64,000 bases of DNA from an uncultured Caldilineales bacterium. GTDB taxonomy: Bacteria > Chloroflexota > Anaerolineae > JAAEKA01. Below the pieces are notes generated by a model. It worked only from the letters and a program-made list of their open reading frames with translations, was not told the DNA's origin and did no database searches. Below, one piece after another: positions 52,325-60,683 of this stretch. Position 1 is the stretch's first letter. Every line of letters starts with the position of its first letter. Location of the stretch: assembly GCA_937907455.1 (NCBI GenBank), contig CALESQ010000079.1, positions 52,576-116,575 on the forward strand, given 5' to 3'. Both the position numbers and the translations under genes were made by a program.

Positions 52325-53107
52325 TCAGGGATGAGCCTTCACCGTCACCGCTGCGCCCACACCGGCAGCCAGCCGGTGGGCGGCATCGCCCTCGCGAACG
52401 GCCACCTCCAACGTGCCGTCGCTGCTGATCAATGCCAGCAAGGCGCCGGGCGCTGCCTCCGCGTAGGTCAGACTAAGGCCGTCTATTATTTGCTGGCCGA
52501 TATGGATCAGCCAGTGGCCGCCGATCAGCCAATCGCCGGGGATATTGCTGATGAGATTGCCGAAGCGGTCTACATGAACGATGCTGCCGTGCAGCAAGCC
52601 ATGCGCACGGTGCGGCGCTGCCACCTCCAGCCGCAGCGGGTCCAGCACGCGTGTGCCCAATTGTGCCAGAGTCACCCCATTAGCCAGATGCGCCGCTGCC
52701 GGAGCAAAGATATCGCGCCCGTGAAAGGTGCGGCTAACCGGCAGGCGTTGCCAGATCGGCTGATCCAGCACCACGCACAGCGCCGCAGGATCGGCTTGCA
52801 GGGCGTAGGTGAACACGCCGTTATCCGGGCCAACCAGCAGGGCGCTGTTGGTTTGCACTGCCAGCGGACGACGTTCGCTGCCCACGCCCGGATCTACCAC
52901 CACCACATGGATGGCATCGGGTGGAAAACAGGGAAGCACGCTTTGCAGCACATAGGCTGCCTGCGTCACCTGTTGCGGCGCTATCTGATGCGTAATATCA
53001 ACCAGCGTGACTTGCGGGGCAATGCCCAGGATCACTCCTTTCATGGCTGCCACATAGCCATCAGTCACGCCGAAATCGGTAGTCAAGGTAATAAGCGTCA
53101 CAATCAC
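52325..53107 (-). CDS. SAM hydrolase/SAM-dependent halogenase family protein (DUF62)
   Basis: A 260-residue S-adenosyl-L-methionine hydroxide adenosyltransferase-like protein. Diagnostic segments are LTTDFGVTDGYVAAMKGVILG, LVDITHQIAPQQV, VVVDPGVGSERRPLAV, LVGPDNGVFTY, TFHGRDIFAPAAAHLANG and the C-terminal DRFGNLISNI. The halogenase-specific loop of fluorinases is absent, so hydrolysis of SAM to adenosine and methionine is expected. GTG 53107 is the start; GTG 53101 is an alternative. It lies upstream of murA on the same strand. Confidence 0.87.
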   Translation of the reverse strand: MIVTLITLTTDFGVTDGYVAAMKGVILGIAPQVTLVDITHQIAPQQVTQAAYVLQSVLPCFPPDAIHVVVVDPGVGSERRPLAVQTNSALLVGPDNGVFTYALQADPAALCVVLDQPIWQRLPVSRTFHGRDIFAPAAAHLANGVTLAQLGTRVLDPLRLEVAAPHRAHGLLHGSIVHVDRFGNLISNIPGDWLIGGHWLIHIGQQIIDGLSLTYAEAAPGALLALISSDGTLEVAVREGDAAHRLAAGVGAAVTVKAHP

Positions 53108-53144
53108 ATCACCACATCGTTCAAGTACTTTTCATCACAGTCCG

Positions 53145-53173
53145 ATTGTACCGTGTCCCCGCGGGGGCGTCAA
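53145..53173 (-). promoter_or_regulatory. Promoter of the SAM hydrolase gene
   Basis: Reverse-strand TTGACG (complement of 53168-53173), 17-base spacer, TACAAT (complement of 53145-53150). Confidence 0.7.
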
Positions 53174-53314
53174 AACCAGAGTACGGTTGCTTAAAAGCTA
53201 TTCATGCGTCGTTCACCCTCGCTCCAAGATCGCAGGCAGGAAGCAACACGCCGTCAGGCCCTTTTCAGAAGACCTGGTTTGCCTGTCAGATTTCTGGTGC
53301 AAAGCGCTTGCCTA

Positions 53315-53323
53315 TGGTATAAT
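53315..53323 (+). promoter_or_regulatory. Extended -10 promoter upstream of the membrane protein and gyrB
   Basis: TGGTATAAT at 53315-53323 followed by CG. The -35 is weak. The leader of about 110 bases reaches the TGGAGG ribosome site of the membrane-protein gene. Confidence 0.65.
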
Positions 53324-53443
53324 CGCTTAGATTATAAGTTCTATTTGCGCCCGCAATTTCAGGCGGCACCTCGATCCGGCTGTTGCCACAACGCCGTGGT
53401 GCCGCCTGTTTGTTGCCCGTGGCTTGTCAATGGAGGCCCTTTC

Positions 53444-54439
53444 TTGGGACTGATAGATACGCTTTCCAGCGGCTTCAAGGTGGCGCAACGTCGTCCCTGG
53501 CTGCTGTTGCTGCCAGTGCTGCTAGACCTGTGGTTTTGGCTGGGGCCGCGCTGGTCGGTGCAGCCTTTGATAGACAGCTTGTTGCGCCTGTGGACGCCGC
53601 AAACTTTACCCCCGTCGCTGCTGGAACTGGCGGACAGCTACCGCGCCGGCCTGGAAACTGCCGGCGCACACTACAATTTGTGGTGGCTGTTGGATAATAA
53701 TCCCGGTTGGCTGCGTACTGTTTTGCCCGCGCTGATGGATCCTGCTCACCCTGCCACCGCGCCGCGGTTGATCGCCCTGGATACGCCGTGGCTGTTGCTG
53801 GGCGCATTGGCGCTGCTGTTGCTGGCGGTGGTGTTGGGCAGCTTGTTTCTGGTAGCGGCGGCGCGCGCGGTGTATAGCGTCACCACCCTGCCCGATGATG
53901 GGCCTGTGGCATCTTATCCGCGCGGCTTTTGGCTGCGGCGCTGGCTGCACACCTCGCTGCGGGCACTGGCCCTGTTGTTGCTGCTGCTGGTGATGGGTGC
54001 AGCAGGCAGCATGGCGCTGTCCTTGCTGCTGACACCGGTGCTGCTGATCTCGCCACAAGGTGGCGCAGGCCTGCTTAGCCTGTTAGCCTTGCTGTTTGGC
54101 TGGCTGCTGCTGGTGGCTTATATTTTATTCTACTTCACGCTACCGGCGCTGGTGACCGATGGCATAGGTCTCAGGCAAGCCCTTTGGCGCAGTTTTAATG
54201 TGGTGTCGCGTAACTTTTGGTCAACCGTTGGCCTGCTGGCGCTCACTACATTGATTTTATGGGGCTTTGATCTGATTTGGCAGCGCCTGGCCGGTTTCGG
54301 CGCGGCGGGCGTGGCAGCGGCTATTGCCGGTAATGCGCTGCTGGTGGCCGGTTTCGCGGTGGCTCGTTTGATCTTTTATCAGCAGCGTAGCGCACAATGG
54401 CTGCAAAGTTTACCTACAGAAGCCGGCAATGCGGGCTGA
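53444..54439 (+). CDS. Polytopic membrane protein of unknown function
   Basis: A 331-residue protein with about six hydrophobic segments, Leu/Ala rich, with ALVTDGIGLRQALWRSFNVVSRNFWSTVGLL late in the sequence. That pattern resembles the DUF7847/glycerophosphodiester-phosphodiesterase membrane domains, in which each helix pair is followed by an amphipathic VxxNFW segment. TTG 53444 is chosen for the TGGAGG 8 bases upstream; the longer frame would cross the promoter. It precedes gyrB by 35 bases and may be co-transcribed with it. Confidence 0.7.
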   Translation: MGLIDTLSSGFKVAQRRPWLLLLPVLLDLWFWLGPRWSVQPLIDSLLRLWTPQTLPPSLLELADSYRAGLETAGAHYNLWWLLDNNPGWLRTVLPALMDPAHPATAPRLIALDTPWLLLGALALLLLAVVLGSLFLVAAARAVYSVTTLPDDGPVASYPRGFWLRRWLHTSLRALALLLLLLVMGAAGSMALSLLLTPVLLISPQGGAGLLSLLALLFGWLLLVAYILFYFTLPALVTDGIGLRQALWRSFNVVSRNFWSTVGLLALTTLILWGFDLIWQRLAGFGAAGVAAAIAGNALLVAGFAVARLIFYQQRSAQWLQSLPTEAGNAG

Positions 54440-54474
54440 TGCCTGGCTTTTTCGAACGATAAGGAGTTGTGTTT

Positions 54475-57400
54475 GTGGCTCAGAATAACCAGAATGGTCA
54501 ACCGGCACAGTATGATGCCAGCAATATCACCGTGTTGGAGGGGCTGGAGGCGGTACGCCGTCGCCCGGGCATGTATATCGGCGGCACCGATGGCAAGGCG
54601 TTGCACCACATGGTGTACGAAGTGGTGGACAACGCCATTGACGAAGCTATGGCCGGTGCAGCCAACACGATCCAGATTGTTATTAACGCCGATGAAAGCA
54701 TTAGCGTCACAGACAATGGCCGCGGTATTCCCGTAGACATTCACGCGCAAACCGGTATGTCGGCGCTGACCGTGGTGATGACCAAGCTGCACGCGGGCGG
54801 TAAGTTCGGCGGCGGTGGCTATAAAGTCTCCGGCGGTCTGCACGGCGTGGGCGTTTCCGCAGTCAATGCGCTGTCGCAGTGGCTGGAAGTGGAGGTGCGT
54901 CGCGAGGGCAAGGTGTGGCGGCAGCGCTTTGAACGCGGCGTGCCGGTCACCAGCGTGGAAGCTATCGGCAAAATGGCCGCGGGTGACTCCACCGGCACTA
55001 AGGTGACCTTCCTGCGCGACACCGAAATCTTTGAGGTGCTGGACTATCGCTACGACACGCTGTTGCAGCGCTTCCGCGAAATGGCTTTTCTGACGCGCGG
55101 CATCACCCTCAGCTTCAGCGACCTGCGCAACCTGGAAGAGCGCCACAACACCTTTTACTTTGAAGGTGGTGTGCAGAGTTTTGTGCGCTACCTGAACAAG
55201 AATCGTGACGTGCTGCACGATCCGATCTATGTCGAGCGCGAGATCGAAGGCGTGCTGATCGAGGCAGCGCTACAATACACCGACGGCTACAACGAGTCGA
55301 CTTATACCTTTGCCAACACCATTAACACCCCGGATGGCGGCAGTCACCTTACCGGTCTGCGTGCCGCGCTGACGCGTACCGTCAATGACTACGCGCGCAA
55401 GCAGAACATGCTGAAAGAGAACGAAGCCGGCTTCACCGCCGACGACACGCGTGAGGGCCTAACCGCCATTGTCAGCGTGAAGCTGCCCGATCCGCAGTTT
55501 GAAAGCCAGACCAAGGTGAAGCTGCTCAACGCCGAGGTGAAAACCTACGTGCAGCAGATCGTGGGTGAAGCGCTCACCGAATGGATGGAGGGCAACCCGC
55601 GCGACGCCAGGAAGATCATTGAAAAGTGCCAGACCAGCAGCCGCGCCCGCGATGCCATGCGCAAAGCGCGCGATCTGGTGATCCGCAAGAGCGCGCTGGA
55701 AAGTGCTACCCTGCCCGGCAAGCTGGCCGATTGCTCCGAACGTGACCCCGCTAAATCAGAGCTTTACATTGTAGAAGGAGACTCCGCTGGTGGCTGCTTT
55801 GCGCCGGAAACGCGTATCCGTTTGGCTTCCGGCCAGGAGAAGACCATCAGGGCGTTGGCGGAAGATTGGGAGCAGGGCATTAGTCATTTCGGCTATGCTA
55901 CCGACGAGGCCGGTGATGTCAGGGTGGTTCCGCTGGGACATCCGCGACGCACCCACCAAAACGCCGAATTAGTGGCTGTTGAGCTTGACAACGGTGAGAT
56001 AATTCGCTGTACACCGGATCATCTTTTCCGACTGCGCGATGGCGCCTACTGCCGTGCAGATGTTTTGCAAACCGGCGATAGCCTGATGCCCTTGAAGACC
56101 CATTTCACCCAGGAGCAGGAACAACCCGGCCCAGGCTATGAAATGGTCTGGATGAACGGAGAAGCGGCCTGGCGGCACACCCATCAGCCTTTGCACGCCG
56201 TAACCACTGGGCAAGGGTGGATAATCAAAACAAGACAGCGACTTAAGGCTTTACAAGTTCTGCGTCAAGCCATGACCGCGCCGGATGTTAAAGATACCTA
56301 TCAGAGCCTGCAAACCTCAACGGCTCCGACTGTCTTGCGCTACGAGCGACTTTTGGCTGAACATTTTGCCGGAGATGAAGCGCGTATGTGGGAAGCTGCA
56401 CGCAACTTGAATTGCAGCGTCGTCTCTGTGCGTCATCTGGAAGAACGCAGTGATGTCTATGATCTTACTGTGGATCATTACCATAACTTTGCCTTGGCCG
56501 CAGGAGTTTTCGTCCATAACAGCGCAAAACAAGGACGCGACCGCCGCTTTCAGGCGATTTTGCCGTTGCGTGGCAAGATTCTGAACGTAGAAAAGGCGCG
56601 CCTCGACAAGGCATTGGCTAACAAGGAGATTCAAGCTCTGATCACCGCGCTCGGCACCGGCATCGGCGATCAGCTCAACGTTGAGAATCTGCGCTATGGC
56701 AAGGTGCTGGTGATGAGCGTGGATAGCGAAGAAATGACCCTGGTCAAAGATCCCGAAGGGCAGGTCTGCGCGGTGCGCGTCGGGCCTTTCATTGATCGGC
56801 TCTGGGACACCCACACCGACCCATCGCTTTACCAGGTGTTGAGCTTTAGCCAGGAAACCGGCGAAGTGCGCTTCAAACCGATTAAAAACGTCATTCGCCA
56901 CGATCACGATGGCCCAATGTATGAAATCGAAACCGAGTATGGTCGCCGCGTGCGCGTTACCGGTTCGCACAGTGTTTTCGTTGCCGATGAGGCTGGCCAG
57001 CCGGTGCTGAAGCGCGGGGATGAAGTGCGCCCCGGCGATGTGATGGCGGCGCCCGCCACACTTCCCCTGCCCGAGCAAGCCCCTCAGCGCCTTGATCTGT
57101 TGCGTTCGCTGGTAGAGGCCGACGCCGGTAAGGATACGGACATCGTGGTGCGCGGGCCAGGCGTGGCCCGCTGGTACGAAGCGCAGGTAAGCCGCCGCGC
57201 TACCGGCAACCTGCACATACTGGAGCCGCGCACTGCTATCCCCTCACAAGCGGGCGAGCTGCTACGCAACCCGCGGGTGGAACTAACTATCAGCTCCACC
57301 CACCACCTCGATCTGCTGGAGATGGCGCGCGTGCCGGTGTTGGCCCAAGTGCTGATAGGTGACAATCGTCTCGATCCTGTCTGGAACACCCGATACCGCG

Positions 57401-58725
57401 CCGAGCCTCGCGACCAGAATCGCGACTACGTGTTCCTGCGCAACCTTACCGTGGATGATCTGGAGGATCTGGGCGAGGACGTGGTGTTGACCCCGAAGCA
57501 TTATGCCGATGAGGCTGTGCCGCGCTTTTTGCCGGTTAACGAAGATTTGCTGCTGCTGCTGGGCTTTTTCGTAGCCAAGGGGACACTCAGCAAGCGCAAC
57601 GGCGTGCGTTTGGCGATTGGCAAGCGCAACGAAGGCCGCACCGCCGAATTGACGACGGCTTTACGGCGTGTGTTTGGCATCGAACCGTGTTTGTACTCTG
57701 CTGGCAAGGGGCGCGCCGCTGAACTGCGCGTGCTGAACCGCGTGATTACCACTGTTTTTCGTCTGCTGTTCAACTTTGATGGGACCTATGCAGTGCGCAA
57801 GCACATCCCGGACCTGGTTTTCAACGTGCCGGCCGCGCTGCAAATGGCTTTTCTGCGTGGCTACTTCTATGTCGATGGCACAGTCGGCCACCGCAGCATT
57901 CGCTTCACCACTTCGTCTGAGACGCTGGCAAACCAGTTGATGTATTTGCTGCTGGGCCACGGCATCGCCCTGTCGCTGAACGAGCGAGCGCCCAGCCACG
58001 AGGCCGACGGGCAACCGGGCATCACCCGCCACGCCGCGTATACGCTTGCCGCCACGACGCATCAGGCAGTGACCGCGCTGGAACCGGTGTGGCAACAGCA
58101 TCCGCGTGCCGAGGCTCTGCGCACCTGGGTGACAACCGCGCAGCCCGCCCGCGGCCAGCGCACTGCACAGCCGATGATCGGTCATCTGACAGGATTGCCC
58201 GTTCGTGCAGTTCGCGAGATAAAAGCCACTAGCACTAAGGTGTACGATTTTTCAGTGGCTGGGGATGAAACCTTCATTTGCGGGCGCGGTGGCATTAGCT
58301 GCCACAACACCGACGCCGACGTAGATGGCAGCCACATCCGCACATTGCTGCTGACTTTCTTCTTCCGCTACATGGAGCCGCTGATTGCCGGCGGCCATCT
58401 GTACATTGCCCAGCCGCCGCTCTATCTGCTTAAAACTGGCAAGGAAGAGTACTACGTCTACACCGACGAGGAAAAAGACCGCACCATGAAGCGCTTGGCC
58501 GGCAAAAAGGTAGTGATTCAGCGCTACAAGGGTCTGGGCGAAATGAACGCCGAGCAGCTTTGGGATACCACCATGAACCCCGAAAACCGCACCTTGCTGC
58601 AAGTCACCATTGACGACGCGGCCGCGGCTGATCGCACCTTCGATATGTTGATGGGGTCTGCCGTGCCCCCGCGCAAACGCTTTATTCAGACTCACGCCAA
58701 GCAAGTGCGGAATTTGGATGTGTAG
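54475..58725 (+). CDS. gyrB: DNA gyrase subunit B precursor with two inteins
   Basis: 1416 codons, of which 643 form the mature GyrB. The GHKL ATPase domain has EVVDNAIDEAMAG, DNGRGIPVDIH and GLHGVGVSAVNALS. The TOPRIM domain has EGDSAGG and DADVDGSHIRTLL, and the C-terminus has QRYKGLGEMNAEQLWDTTM. Intein 1 (residues 441-682) follows EGDSAGG and intein 2 (748-1278) precedes TDADVDG, so both sit in the TOPRIM catalytic motifs and activity requires splicing. GTG 54475 lies 8 bases after AAGGAG; a GTG two codons earlier is too close. Confidence 0.95.
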   Translation: MAQNNQNGQPAQYDASNITVLEGLEAVRRRPGMYIGGTDGKALHHMVYEVVDNAIDEAMAGAANTIQIVINADESISVTDNGRGIPVDIHAQTGMSALTVVMTKLHAGGKFGGGGYKVSGGLHGVGVSAVNALSQWLEVEVRREGKVWRQRFERGVPVTSVEAIGKMAAGDSTGTKVTFLRDTEIFEVLDYRYDTLLQRFREMAFLTRGITLSFSDLRNLEERHNTFYFEGGVQSFVRYLNKNRDVLHDPIYVEREIEGVLIEAALQYTDGYNESTYTFANTINTPDGGSHLTGLRAALTRTVNDYARKQNMLKENEAGFTADDTREGLTAIVSVKLPDPQFESQTKVKLLNAEVKTYVQQIVGEALTEWMEGNPRDARKIIEKCQTSSRARDAMRKARDLVIRKSALESATLPGKLADCSERDPAKSELYIVEGDSAGGCFAPETRIRLASGQEKTIRALAEDWEQGISHFGYATDEAGDVRVVPLGHPRRTHQNAELVAVELDNGEIIRCTPDHLFRLRDGAYCRADVLQTGDSLMPLKTHFTQEQEQPGPGYEMVWMNGEAAWRHTHQPLHAVTTGQGWIIKTRQRLKALQVLRQAMTAPDVKDTYQSLQTSTAPTVLRYERLLAEHFAGDEARMWEAARNLNCSVVSVRHLEERSDVYDLTVDHYHNFALAAGVFVHNSAKQGRDRRFQAILPLRGKILNVEKARLDKALANKEIQALITALGTGIGDQLNVENLRYGKVLVMSVDSEEMTLVKDPEGQVCAVRVGPFIDRLWDTHTDPSLYQVLSFSQETGEVRFKPIKNVIRHDHDGPMYEIETEYGRRVRVTGSHSVFVADEAGQPVLKRGDEVRPGDVMAAPATLPLPEQAPQRLDLLRSLVEADAGKDTDIVVRGPGVARWYEAQVSRRATGNLHILEPRTAIPSQAGELLRNPRVELTISSTHHLDLLEMARVPVLAQVLIGDNRLDPVWNTRYRAEPRDQNRDYVFLRNLTVDDLEDLGEDVVLTPKHYADEAVPRFLPVNEDLLLLLGFFVAKGTLSKRNGVRLAIGKRNEGRTAELTTALRRVFGIEPCLYSAGKGRAAELRVLNRVITTVFRLLFNFDGTYAVRKHIPDLVFNVPAALQMAFLRGYFYVDGTVGHRSIRFTTSSETLANQLMYLLLGHGIALSLNERAPSHEADGQPGITRHAAYTLAATTHQAVTALEPVWQQHPRAEALRTWVTTAQPARGQRTAQPMIGHLTGLPVRAVREIKATSTKVYDFSVAGDETFICGRGGISCHNTDADVDGSHIRTLLLTFFFRYMEPLIAGGHLYIAQPPLYLLKTGKEEYYVYTDEEKDRTMKRLAGKKVVIQRYKGLGEMNAEQLWDTTMNPENRTLLQVTIDDAAAADRTFDMLMGSAVPPRKRFIQTHAKQVRNLDV
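55795..56520 (+). other. Intein 1 in GyrB (242 residues, no homing endonuclease)
   Basis: It starts with Cys (CFAPETRIRLASGQEKTI), has block B IIRCTPDHLFRLRDG, block F DVYDLTVDHYHNFALAAG and ends VFVHN before Ser of the extein (SAKQGRD). The order and insertion site match the Synechocystis GyrB intein. No LAGLIDADG motif is present in the 110 residues between blocks. Confidence 0.93.
56716..58308 (+). other. Intein 2 in GyrB (531 residues, Ser1, LAGLIDADG type)
   Basis: It begins with Ser after KVLVM and ends GISCHN before Thr (TDADVDG). Block B is VRVTGSHSVFV and block F KVYDFSVAGDETFICG. Endonuclease-like motifs are LLLLLGFFVAKGTL and FLRGYFYVDGTVG; the first has Lys where an acidic residue is usual. 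Confidence 0.9.
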
Positions 58726-58732
58726 ATAAGTT

Positions 58733-58764
58733 CAGGAGCGCCGATTAAGCTATCGGCGTTCCTG
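58733..58764 (+). terminator. Hairpin downstream of gyrB
   Basis: CAGGAGCGCCGAT (58733-58745) and ATCGGCGTTCCTG (58752-58764) pair over 13 bp with one G-U and a 6-base loop. There is no T-run. Confidence 0.65.
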
Positions 58765-58791
58765 TGCTATGCGTATCACAAGAGGCTAGCC

Positions 58792-60168
58792 ATGATCACT
58801 GAGTTACAGATTAAAGGCTTCAAGTCCTGGCAAGATACAGGCAGACTGCGCATTGCGCCGATTACAGGCCTCTTTGGCGTCAACAGCTCAGGAAAAACGG
58901 CCATCTTGCAGATGTTGCTGCTGTTGAAGCAAACAATTGAGACTACAGATCGGTCGCGCGTGTTGTTTTTAGGTGATGAGCGATCGTATGTTGATCTAGG
59001 CACGTTTTACGACATCCTGTACGGGCACACAGTGCCCGAGGCGATCGAATTTGATTTGAGATGGACATTGCCTAAACCGTTGGATATTAGCGATCCCGAA
59101 GGAAAACCGGGAAACAAGTTGTTTTCAGCCGGGCAATTACGTCTTGCTTCGCAGATAGAAATCACCGAAAACGATGCGCGTGTCAATCAGTTTTACTATG
59201 AAACAACCAGTGCAGACGTTCTGTATCGTTTTGGTATGGCGCGTCAGAATGGCAAAAACGGTGATCGCAGTAAGCAGAATTATGAATTGATTGCGGAGGG
59301 ACTAACGCCTAAGCGTCCACAAGGGCGGGCGTGGCCTCTGCCTGCCCCTGTGAAAAGCTATCATTTTCCCGATCAGGTTAACGCATACTACCTTAATATG
59401 GGTTTCCTGGGCAGCTTGGTTTTAGAATTTGAAAAGCTATTCAAGCATTTGTATTATCTCGGCCCCTTACGCGAATACCCTCATCGCAGCTACGTTTGGG
59501 CTGGCGACGCGCCGGAGGGGGTGGGAAACCGCGGTGAATTGGCTATTCCCGCGCTTTTGGCCGCACGCGAGCGGGGCGCTGATATCAAAATCAACAAGCG
59601 CAGGAAGCGGGTAAGTGTAGACGAGCGCATCGCGCAATGGCTGCGCGACTTGGGATTGATAGAAGATTTTCGCTTGGCTCCTGTTGCACCCAACCGCAAG
59701 GAATATGAAGTCCTGGTGCGCCGTTCTGCCGGATCCCCTGAGGTGTTGATCACAGGCGTAGGCTTCGGCGTCTCGCAAATTTTGCCTGTACTAACCCTTT
59801 GCTATTATGCGCCTGAAGGCTCCACATTAGTTCTTGAACAGCCGGAAATCCATCTTCATCCCTCGGTTCAGGCCGGTTTGGCCGATGTATTTATTGATGT
59901 TGTCAAAACCCGCGGCGTTCAGATTATCCTGGAAAGCCATAGCGAACATCTCTTGCGACGCCTTCAACGACGCATGGCTGAAGAAGCAATCAGCCCGGAC
60001 GATACGGCGCTTTATTTTGTTGATGCTCAGTCCGGTACATCACATATGACTCCTTTGCAAATTGATTTGTACGGCAACATCGCCAACTGGCCCGATCAGT
60101 TCTTCGGAGATGAGATGGCAGAACTATTCGCCATGACCGATGCAGCCATGCAAAGGAAAGCAGGGTAA
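58792..60168 (+). CDS. DUF3696 family AAA ATPase (OLD/RecF-like)
   Basis: A 458-residue ABC/SMC-type ATPase. Walker A is GVNSSGKTA (29-37) after ELQIKGFKSWQDTG. A signature-like segment ITGVGFGVSQILPVL precedes Walker B TLVLEQPEIHLHPSVQAG and the switch His in ILESHSEHLLRRLQRR. The C-terminus (YFVDAQSGTSHMTPLQID, FFGDEMAELFAMTDAAM) is the DUF3696 region. Codon use and AT content look higher than the neighbours. It lies 17 bases upstream of a PIN-like gene. Such ATPase-nuclease pairs often act in defence; this role is inferred. Confidence 0.85.
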   Translation: MITELQIKGFKSWQDTGRLRIAPITGLFGVNSSGKTAILQMLLLLKQTIETTDRSRVLFLGDERSYVDLGTFYDILYGHTVPEAIEFDLRWTLPKPLDISDPEGKPGNKLFSAGQLRLASQIEITENDARVNQFYYETTSADVLYRFGMARQNGKNGDRSKQNYELIAEGLTPKRPQGRAWPLPAPVKSYHFPDQVNAYYLNMGFLGSLVLEFEKLFKHLYYLGPLREYPHRSYVWAGDAPEGVGNRGELAIPALLAARERGADIKINKRRKRVSVDERIAQWLRDLGLIEDFRLAPVAPNRKEYEVLVRRSAGSPEVLITGVGFGVSQILPVLTLCYYAPEGSTLVLEQPEIHLHPSVQAGLADVFIDVVKTRGVQIILESHSEHLLRRLQRRMAEEAISPDDTALYFVDAQSGTSHMTPLQIDLYGNIANWPDQFFGDEMAELFAMTDAAMQRKAG

Positions 60169-60185
60169 CAGGGTGGAATTTCGCT

Positions 60186-60683
60186 ATGAAATGGGTCCTG
60201 GATACCAACGTGCCAAAAACGGCTAATGCTACCAACACCCCTCAGGCTTCGTCGGAGTGTGTGCGTCGCTGCGCACAACGTCTGCGTGAGCTTATGGCTC
60301 ATCACATTGTTGTGCTTGACGATGGGTATCACATTCTGAACGAATACCGTCGTCAGTTAGATTCAAGAGGTCAGCCCGGTGTAGGCGATATGTTTTTTAA
60401 GTGGTTGTTGACCCATCAACGCAACCCGCGCCACTGCCGCCAAGTATCTGTGCATCCGTTGCTGCCTGGTGAGCGCAGGCGCTACGCAGAATTTCCTGAC
60501 GATGAGCGTTTATATGGTTTTGATCCGGCAGATCAGATTTTTGTGGCGACGGCGCTGGCTGATGGTGATCATCCCAGCATTGTAAACGCTGTAGACAGCG
60601 ACTGGATGCTTTTCGCAGATGTTTTGTTGATGCATGACATAGCCATTGACATGGTATGCCCCGAGGCGATCAAAGGATTATGA
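60186..60683 (+). CDS. PIN-like domain protein, partner of the DUF3696 ATPase
   Basis: A 165-residue protein with the acidic pattern of PIN nucleases: D6 (KWVLDTNVP), E53 (HILNEYRR), D116 (FDPADQIFVATAL) and D137/D139 (VDSDW). No antitoxin gene is adjacent, so a VapC-type toxin-antitoxin pair is unlikely; the partner is the ATPase 17 bases upstream. The stop overlaps the meaB ATG, so the cassette is wedged tightly between gyrB and meaB. The nuclease activity is inferred from the residues. Confidence 0.78.
   Translation: MKWVLDTNVPKTANATNTPQASSECVRRCAQRLRELMAHHIVVLDDGYHILNEYRRQLDSRGQPGVGDMFFKWLLTHQRNPRHCRQVSVHPLLPGERRRYAEFPDDERLYGFDPADQIFVATALADGDHPSIVNAVDSDWMLFADVLLMHDIAIDMVCPEAIKGL

Noticed and set aside
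60186..60683. VapC-type toxin of a toxin-antitoxin pair
   Set aside because: There is no small antitoxin gene next to it; the upstream partner is a 458-residue ATPase.
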